Assembly (NCBI GenBank): GCA_045837725.1
Contig: JBEWZL010000101.1
Coordinates: 462,163 to 526,162 of the forward strand
Direction of reading: 5' to 3'
DNA length: 64,000 nucleotides
Source of the DNA: Vermamoeba vermiformis
Lineage: Eukaryota; Tubulinea; Echinamoebida
A model generated the notes under the pieces. That model made no database searches, had not been told where the DNA came from, and saw nothing but the letters and a program-made list of their open reading frames with translations. This document shows positions 56,649 to 64,000 of the stretch, one piece after another (the first letter of the stretch is position 1; each line of letters starts with the position of its first letter). The translations under genes and the position numbers were made by a program.

Positions 56649-56897
56649 TCACTTATATAGTTGTCTAATACAAGCGGAATATTCTTGGTGCTGCAAGGCG
56701 AGTCTTCGTTTTTCTTCTTGATCCAAAACTTGCATCTGCTTCGCATAAATTTCTTTTAAATATACGCCCGTGCCTAGCATTGCAACGCTAAAGACTAATA
56801 AGGAACCAGCACCTGCAGACAAAGAGCCGGCAATTGTTTTGCAGATCCGCTTGACAGAAAAAATACGTCCTCGTTGTGCTTGTTCTTGTGCAGACAT
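56649..56897 (-). CDS. Small single-pass membrane protein with charged helix
   Basis: ATG at 56897 opens 82 codons ending at TGA 56649-56651. A basic start (MSAQEQAQRGRIFSVKRICK) is followed by one membrane helix (GSLLVFSVAMLGTGVYL) and a charged coiled-coil-like helix (MQVLDQEEKRRLALQHQEYS). The plan is that of small mitochondrial inner-membrane assembly factors, but the family is not recognised. The same frame continues after the TGA into the next small frame. Confidence 0.45.
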   Translation of the reverse strand: MSAQEQAQRGRIFSVKRICKTIAGSLSAGAGSLLVFSVAMLGTGVYLKEIYAKQMQVLDQEEKRRLALQHQEYSACIRQLYK

Positions 56898-57121
56898 CTT
56901 GCTAGCTGTGTGTTCTAACAAATAAATAAGTGTTATTAATTACGATAGTTTTGTTTCGGCCAAAAAACCAGCTGGCTGGCGATATGTTCTTTGCGCATAA
57001 AATTATTGCCGCCGTCGTAAGTAAATAAATAATGATACTTTGTGAGAAGCAAACTTACCATTATCAGTGCTACAACGAGTAGAATTTCAATGCTCTAACA
57101 TCTGGTTATTAATAAAAACTG

Positions 57122-59014
57122 TCATCCAGATCCAAGTATGTTTGAGATCGCCTCTCGCACTTCTTTCGCTGTGGGACGATTGTTAGGATTAGCGTCCCAA
57201 CACTTGATAATGAGCTGTCGGTAAGGCTTGGGACACATAGACTTGTTAATTTTAGGCCTTTTTCCATCAGCAATTGCTTTGCGAATGTGATTTGTATCGT
57301 GCAAACCCTAACCAATCGTTAATCAGCCATTTCCTATTTCCAAATAAGGAAATTAGTATTTGAGTCGCTTACTTCCCAAATATTCTGTCCTGAGTGAAAT
57401 ATTTCCCAGAGAATCAATCCAAAGCCGTACACGTCTACTTTTTCATTGAACGAGAACTCTTCAATGTCACGTGACTTTATTCGGAGCATCTCCGGTGCTT
57501 GAGATATAATACCACCGGCTCCCTACAATTAACTTAGTCCGTGGCGAAAGAAAAATTCGAGGTAATTATTTTACGTACTCGTTTGCGCTGGTAGACATCA
57601 GGGTTATTCAGTTCCGATATGAACATTGATAATCCAAAGTCACATATTCTCACACGCCAATCATTCGTTAACAAAATATTTTTGCTGTTGAAATCTAAGT
57701 GGATCACTTTCAACGTCTCGTGGATGTACACCAAGCCTATCATACCAATCAAATATTAGTCTAATTATAGCAGTTATCGGCTACATATATTCCATACCAT
57801 TAATTATGTCTTTGATTATAGTGTCTCTATGCTTGGCAAACTCGATGTTTGGATCCGGCGCTGAAGTTTTTGCTCGACGTCGTCCTGATTGATTTTGTAT
57901 GTGTAATACGTCGTATAATGATCCCCTTGGACAATATTCCATAAATAGTAACTTCAATTCTGCTTGAAAATCTATAAATTGGACAACGTTCTCGTGCTTC
58001 GCTAGGCTAGAAAACTTAAGCCAGATCCGATTTGATTAACGAGCTTTTGATATGTACCTTAATATATGCGCTTCATTTTCAATACTTTCTAATGTCTGTT
58101 TGTTATTATATTGCTTCACAGCGACAACACTATCGTTGTAATTTGCCTTCCAGATCTTGGAAAATCCACCAACGCCTACTACGTCCTCAAACTCGACTTC
58201 ATTTGCATCGACTATAAGTCCGTTAATATTATAATATTAATGATATGTATTACCTTTTTCTCGTTTCTCTGGAGTAGATTCTTGTTGGGTAGCCGGATCT
58301 GCACTCGAAATTGTTAAGCTAGCCATGGACTGTTCAATAGCCTTATCTTCTTTTGTTACATTTGCCTTATTTGGTAATTCAATAGGGCTGAGTTCTGTTG
58401 TCGGGTCGCTAACGTCACGGTGAACTTCGGTTTCGTCGCTGATCAGATCCAATTCGTTCAACAACGATAGCTCTTGGTCGTTTAAATAAAATTTTACCAA
58501 ACTGAGGTATCCAGCCCTACATAATAGTAATTTAGCGGAAATTGACTGATCAAGCTGGATCTTACTTTTTGGTGAACGTTACACGGTCATTGTACAAAGA
58601 AAATTCGCCATTAGCAGGCATAATAGATGCATCTATACCTTTAATATCCCATCTACCATATAGCGAATATTAATATAGGAGCTTTCAAACAGATCTGAAC
58701 AACTTACACGAACTTGCATTGGTCGTCTTGCAGGATCTGAAAATTAATATCGAATTTTCCTTTATTTGGAAGCTTTTTGAGCAGATTTTTGCCTTGTTGA
58801 AGTGCTTTGTTATTTTCATTGTCCAATAAATACCACGCTAAAGTATACGGCGTTAGAGATTTGGTAATTCGACGATTAATAGCTTACTAGAATTATTATC
58901 GGCATTAATATTAATTTTTGAGCAATTTCCAGTAATTAACATGTAACTCTGGCTTTTTGTTTCGGAGATCGGCAAAATCTTCAAGCGTGCCGTCCATTTA
59001 GTTAATATTTCCAT
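57122..59014 (-). CDS. Tyrosine-kinase-like (TKL) protein kinase with unrecognised N-terminal domain
   Basis: Exons 59014-58888, 58837-58708, 58652-58566, 58516-58254, 58211-58058, 58006-57798, 57736-57579, 57522-57373 and 57307-57122 give 487 aa. Residues 1-135 are an unrecognised domain that may bind a ligand or partner; 135-205 is an acidic linker. The kinase domain follows: VVGVGGFSKIWKA (Gly loop), VVAVKQ (Lys), ENEAHIL (Glu), VIHLDFNSKNILL (catalytic loop with HLD in place of HRD), CDFGLS, APEML and VDVYGFGLILWEI. All catalytic residues are present, so it should be active. The C-terminal end NPNNRPTAKEV is typical of TKL/MLK kinases. Confidence 0.85.
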
Positions 59015-59172
59015 ATGAAAATTAAATAAATATGAGCTATGCTTGTTTCATGATCTTTATGGTGTTCCTTCGATTTTTAAACGGATAAAAAATGAAAGGC
59101 GGGAATTTGTTACTTCTGCCCCCGTTCGTCCCTTCAATTTAACATATTTTATTTAATAACCGTACACAAACA

Positions 59173-60562
59173 ATGGCGCTTCGTAGAATACTTGGCTACT
59201 CTGTGCGTAGAGCCCAATATAAATTTACAAGGTCGATCAACTCAATGTTCGACATGTTTGACCAGTACTTGGGTCCTCACAATGGTGCAAGTATGTATTT
59301 ACATATTTAGTAAATACTAAGAAGTATAATTAAATTAAATAATCGGATAATTAACGCTAACCGTTGACAACAGATCTTGCTGTTCAAAATATTTCTGGAG
59401 CCTTCAAAAATTCAAATATTCCTAAAAGCGACTTATTAGGTAATTTCAAGACCTAAAATAATATTGGAAATATTTTTCTAATTTTTCTGTGCATTTTGAT
59501 CTGCAGATCCGAAATCTAGATCAATCTTGCTCGCTGGACATTCACATTGGGAGAATATTAAGCACAAAAAAGCACGTGCCGACAGTGCTCGAGCAAGCAA
59601 ATTTCAGAAACTATCGTTAGAAATTACGACAGCTGTCAAACAAGGGGGACCAGATCTTCAGAGCAATTTACGATTGGCCCTGTTACTACAAAAAGCGAAA
59701 GAAATTAATTTTCCTAAAGACAGAGTTGAAGCCGCCATTCAGAGAGTAAGCAAATACTAATTACCTATTCACATTAGTTGTTCGATCCTTAACTTGAGAT
59801 GGATGTCGCTCCTGAGAAATTTCTGACGCGATAATTAGGGCTCTGGAAAAGGATCAGATAGTGCTGAGCCGATTATATACGAAGGCTATGGACCACAAGG
59901 CACAGCTATAGTAGTTGAAACATTGACAGACAATCGCAACAGAACAGCGCAACTTATTCGCAAAATATTTTCAGATTATTCGTGCAATTTAGGCGCTACG
60001 GGATGTGTCTCGTATATGTTCAACAAATTAGGACAAATAGTCATCCCTATGAACGTAAAAACTGAAGATGAAGTAAGTTAACCGGCATCCGCGGTTATTT
60101 TAATTTAAAGAGTTGTGATCAAATCATTAATGCGGATTAAATAATAATTTATTTTTAGATTACGGAGATTGCTTTGGAAGCAGGAGCTGAAGATATAAAA
60201 TTTCCGGCTGTCGGAGAAAAACCTGAAGCTAAAGTAGGTTTATTTTAAAAATATTAATATTAATATTTTGTTATTTATAGCTAATTTGATACTAAATATG
60301 ACAAATGTAACGTTTACTAATTTGGTTTCATAAATAGATTTTTTGTAGAGTGGATGCGTTGTTCGATACCAAGACAGTCTTAGAAAGCAAAGGAATAATT
60401 CCGCGACAAATGTCGATCGTTCAATTGCCTCAATCGACAGTTACATTCGCTAACGAAGAAAATTTAAAATTGTTCCAAGACTTTTTAATTGCGTTTGAAA
60501 ATTGCGAGGATGTTGTAACCGTTACGCATAATGCAGATCTGAAGGCTGAAGAGGACGAATAA
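59173..60562 (+). CDS. TACO1: TACO1/YebC-family mitochondrial translational activator
   Basis: Exons 59173-59290, 59374-59439, 59507-59745, 59839-60072, 60159-60233 and 60338-60562 give 318 aa. The first 60 residues (MALRRILGYSVRRAQYKFTR) are a mitochondrial presequence. The YebC signature AGHSHWENIKHKKARADSAR starts near 65. Other conserved blocks are NLRLALLLQKAKEINFPKDR, YEGYGPQGTAIVVE and LGATGCVSYMF. Mitochondrial members help translation of COX1; bacterial ones resolve stalled ribosomes. Divergent from the kinase gene with 158 nt between start codons. Confidence 0.9.
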
Positions 60563-60743
60563 ATAATGTAAGCTTAAGTGATGAATTTCTTTAATTAATT
60601 TTAAAACTACTTACCCAACACAAATCCGTTACAAATTTTTTTTTCCGAAATTTTTATGAAAAGAAGAGCTGTTGCGTTAATAAGACTGTGCGCATAAATT
60701 TATACTATTTATTAATCGTTTAAAACGCGCTGAGGGATTTGTT

Positions 60744-63700
60744 TTACTGGCTGTTAAAGTCCAGGCACGTAAACGAATCGTCGCAATCTTTTTGACGAAA
60801 GACAATGAAGCGCGAGTTACACAACGGAGACAGTTCGCAATTAGGCGGCACATTGATCACGTGCTCCCAGTGCATAGTCTTCAAGTTCCAAATGACGCCT
60901 AGATCCGCTTTGTGACTTTGAACTAGCGCTCGACCGTGCTGATTTATCCCAGAACGCGCTGCAAATGGAAATTTCAATGAACATTAGCGGATCCGTAATT
61001 TTTATCTCGAATGGAGATAAATATGTTAAGATTTACCTGATTAGTCTTCAGAGCGTATAATTCTTTCATCATTCGCGTATCAAATAAGGTGACATAATGA
61101 CACGAGGAATGCGCCACGTGAAATTCATCGACAAATTTCACTTTGAATTTGTTTCCTCTGTGGTAATAATTATGTTTGGGAACATATTCCATCGGGTTCA
61201 TCACCATTTTCAAATTTCGATCGGCGATGCCCAATCTTGAGTTGTTCGTAGCCACGGCAATGGTATTATTGTACGGATTATAGGCAGCTGAGCCTATTGT
61301 GAACATATTCTCCGCTCCTTGTGGCTGTATTCGACCAATTTGTTTGCCGAGCTCTAAATCGAAATAATACGCCTCTGCAATATAAAAAGAAATAAGAAAG
61401 TTAAGTCAATAAATGTTCGCGAAACTTTGAGATAGGTTCTTAAAATAGTCCCTAGGATTATATCCAAGCGTTGCAAATTAATTTTACTGCAAAAGAGTTC
61501 ATCAGAGAAAACCTAATTTTCGGCACCGTGAAAATTATGAAATGACACGTGTCACAAAGTATCATGAGTCGACTTGTGACGTCACTTACTATTACTAGTG
61601 AGTATAGTGTTGTTGCCTATTGATACCATAAATTCGCCGTAATAAGCGTTTGGAAACTGACTAAATGAATAAGTGTGTGTTTGGTCGTTTCTGTGAATAA
61701 CAAACTCTCGGTGGAGATAAAATCCAAACGTCGGGATTGTTCCGCTACTGTCACTTTCAATAATATTGCAACCATTCAAGTAGGTTTGTTCGTGCCATTT
61801 GGCGCCGAAATTTTGAACCGTTTCGGTGTGACAATTCCACAATTTGATTTGATTACGATCGTTAATTAGCAGCCAATTCTCGTCCATATCAAGCATTGAA
61901 AGCTTGGGAGAATAATTATAATTATCGGTGAACTCAATTTCTCCGTTGGCTGCTGTCGCGATTCTTTTCACTGAAAATCTTCCGTTCTTCCAATTCGACG
62001 ATAATCTAAAGAATATTAGCAATTAATACTATCGCATGATAAAGTTGATAAATTCGAGCAATTGTAATATAGTCATTTTTACCTATAATGTTTTGCGTAT
62101 TGGGCTTGCATTAAAGAGCGACTATCCGTTTTTATATCGGAATAAATTAGCGGAAAATCTTCGCGTAATTGCTTCTCGCCAGGCGCCACAATCTCGCGTA
62201 AATCTCGTCGTTCGCATAACGATTTGCACGTCAAAAATAGATTCATGATCGTAATGGCATCTAAATCTTTGCAAATCATCATTGCTACCTCCGCGGGCAA
62301 ATGATAGAACGGAAACTCTGTATTGCCAAAAATGGAAATATTATCGATAATATTCACTGAACCGTCATCATTTGATATTTGATGCGCGTTACCTTAATGT
62401 GAATTATATTAATAATATTTATAAGTTAATTGACTTAATGTTTTGCTTACGTGATACCATGTGATTATAAAGTGGTGCTTTCGATATAAATCTCAAGTTG
62501 GTGCATTGATAGACCCACTCGGATCCGCAAATAATCATGCGATCAATTATTGATCGAAGAGTAGCCATACTTAACAAATTCTCTTTCATCAGTTCTTCAA
62601 TGACCAACTGCAATTCTGCAAGTAATAATCGTTAAAAATTACGGAGGAGAAATTTCATGGTAATTACTTACGTGGCGAAATCCGCCGTTGGAGTTTTGGC
62701 AAAAGAAGTAACAAGGCGCTCTTGCCTTTGTGATTCCTAATATAGTAATATCGATATTAGAATAATACTTCTAAAATAATGTCAATCGTACTGTTGTAAA
62801 AGCAATTTTTTCAACATTTTTGGCTCGACGTCGTTCATCCAATCCAAGCTAGCTGAATTTTGAATAATATAATGCACAAAAGACATTCCGTTGCATTTTA
62901 CTATAAAGGTGGTCTATAATTAGTACACGAATAAGGTAAACGTTTTCGGTGTAATTTAGGGTTAGGGTTTGACAACGGTAAAAATTATTCGTACCTCGTT
63001 CGAGATCAACATTTTTTGCCAAATAAGGAAATAAATATGCCAATTTTTTGTATGTCAAGCAAAACACAAGCAACGGAACGCCGCTTTCACATTGACCGAG
63101 ATTCAATTGCTTTCGGTCCTGTAACAGCTGAATCAATTGGATTTTGCGTTCATTTGATATATTTTCTGATAGCACTATCACGTATGGAATTGTTTTGATC
63201 GTTGGAAGTGGATAACGGATATTTTTTTGTTCGAACGGATCTGCTCCTAAATCCAGTAGAGCAACGAATAATGAAGGGTATTCGATGGTGTTCCATAATG
63301 TCAATATTTTAAGCTTCAGTAATTCTGCGAGAATTGGGCTCAGTTTTTGCGCTCGATCTAGATCGCGGGTCCGTTCGGAATCTGCCTCAAAAATCAGTTC
63401 TGGTGGCCAGATTGCGCAATCCTCTTGATTATATAATATAGATTGTTATATTTCATAATTATTCGGTCCAATGAGGGCTACTTACCAAAGAATTTAGCCC
63501 AACGAAAACTTTCTTCGTGTTTTTTCAATTCGCTCGGTTCTAATATTTGTTTTAGAATTAAATCCGCATCGTCTGCCGTTGTGTGGGATATTCTTGCATT
63601 TGGTATCGCCGAAATAATTATTGCTGTTTTTTTGGCGCCCTCCAAATCACCAGATCTGATTTTCTTTCGAAAGCAGTCAAATCGTTAGTTTATTGATATC

Positions 63701-64000
63701 TGTCGTAATTAATATGCATAATAATTTTTGTAATAATATCTTACGTCATGCAACGTATTAAATAGCGTAGTTTTATCGAGTAAGGACATCTGTCTCCACA
63801 ACTCGGATTCCTCAGTTATTTCCATCTGATCGAGCTCAATATCTTCTATTTCGATGGACACGCGTATAATTGTGACTAAATTCAGTCTATTGTGTTCGGT
63901 CGGTCCCTACTAAACAAGGAATAATTTTTTCGAAATTGATCTCGTTCCCTGTTTTTTTCTTTTACCGTTTTGAGCAGATCAACCATAGATGAAACAAGGA
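60744..64000 (-). CDS. Ankyrin-like/F-box/beta-propeller protein (5' end beyond window)
   Basis: Exons 64000-63966 (partial), 63906-63745, 63663-63486, 63423-62995, 62900-62792, 62736-62672, 62615-62451, 62392-62083, 62005-61590, 61374-61037 and 60938-60744 keep frame. Ankyrin-like helices dominate the first half (PSLFVALLDLGADPFEQKN, GVPLLVFCLTYKKLAYLFPY, GMSFVHYIIQNSASLDW). An F-box follows (FYHLPAEVAMMICKDLDAIT, FLTCKSLC), then degenerate WD-type blades (MLDMDENWLLINDRNQIKLW, AAYNPYNNTIAVATNNSRLG). The exon with the F-box has no in-frame ATG before it and joins upstream exons in phase, so this is one gene and not two. Likely an SCF adaptor with two substrate-binding modules. Confidence 0.7.
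61543..61554. promoter_or_regulatory. Palindrome TGACACGTGTCA in an intron
   Basis: This is the same perfect 12-bp palindrome as the two copies at 44722 and 44751, again in an intron of an F-box/propeller gene. A second palindrome, GTGACGTCAC (CRE-like), lies at 61576-61585, next to the splice donor. Confidence 0.5.
62956..62967 (+). repeat. Two TTAGGG units in an intron
   Basis: TTAGGGTTAGGGTTT lies inside an intron of the ankyrin/F-box gene. It equals two telomere-type units, but it is too short to be more than a possible fossil of break repair. Confidence 0.4.

Noticed and set aside
1-64000. Retroelements, virus-derived elements, CRISPR arrays, tRNA and rRNA genes
   Set aside because: I looked for reverse transcriptase and capsid motifs, long terminal repeats, regular spacer repeats and conserved tRNA boxes on both strands and saw none; short tRNA genes could be missed by eye.

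Overview
This window is nuclear DNA of a unicellular (or otherwise very compact) eukaryote. Almost every gene is split by short GT..AG introns, mostly 40 to 190 nt, with donors of the type GTAAGT, GTACGT or GTATGT. Spacers are short and AT-rich, genes lie on both strands, and I see no operons or bacterial ribosome-binding sites. The gene content (LRR-RasGEF, a tyrosine-kinase-like kinase, ABRACL/Costars, F-box/LRR and F-box/propeller proteins, DHHC transferase, endosomal-type Na+/H+ exchanger, DXO/Rai1) fits Amorphea-like protists such as an amoebozoan. I cannot name a species. Coordinates below come from hand-built splice models in which reading frame was kept across every junction.

Layout. 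0-6.6 kb: the end of a UBA protein, a DXO/Rai1-like gene overlapping it tail to tail, a decayed copy of a neighbouring F-box gene, a small unknown gene, a 575-bp non-autonomous DNA transposon with TA duplication, and a Crinkler-like NTPase-nuclease gene whose 5' end stops at that transposon. 6.7-14.8 kb: an F-box/LRR gene, then a tandem array of five secreted, probably GPI-anchored cupredoxins; the fifth has lost all its copper ligands. 14.9-22.5 kb: an apparent WD40/2-oxoglutarate-oxygenase fusion, a second F-box/LRR gene, and a full-length PEPCK-like protein in which the catalytic loops are replaced. 23-32 kb: LRR-RasGEF, NmrA-like and SDR oxidoreductases, and a DHHC palmitoyltransferase. 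32-43 kb: a type I membrane protein, an AIFM3-like Rieske flavoprotein head to head with an ETHE1/Blh-like persulfide dioxygenase, an unknown membrane protein and an Na+/H+ exchanger. 43-57 kb: a DUF4326 protein, an F-box/propeller protein, a DUF1538 transporter-like protein with two repeats, a thymine-glycosylase with a C-terminal MBD domain (animal MBD4 order reversed), a small membrane protein, a zinc alcohol dehydrogenase and ABRACL. 57-64 kb: a kinase, the TACO1/YebC translational activator, and an ankyrin/F-box/propeller gene that runs off the right edge.

Themes. Three or four F-box genes and a decayed copy suggest local expansion of ubiquitin-ligase adaptors. Several mitochondrial redox and sulfide genes cluster between 34 and 39 kb. 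The MBD-glycosylase implies that this genome carries 5-methylcytosine. I found no rRNA, tRNA, CRISPR, retroelement or virus-derived element.
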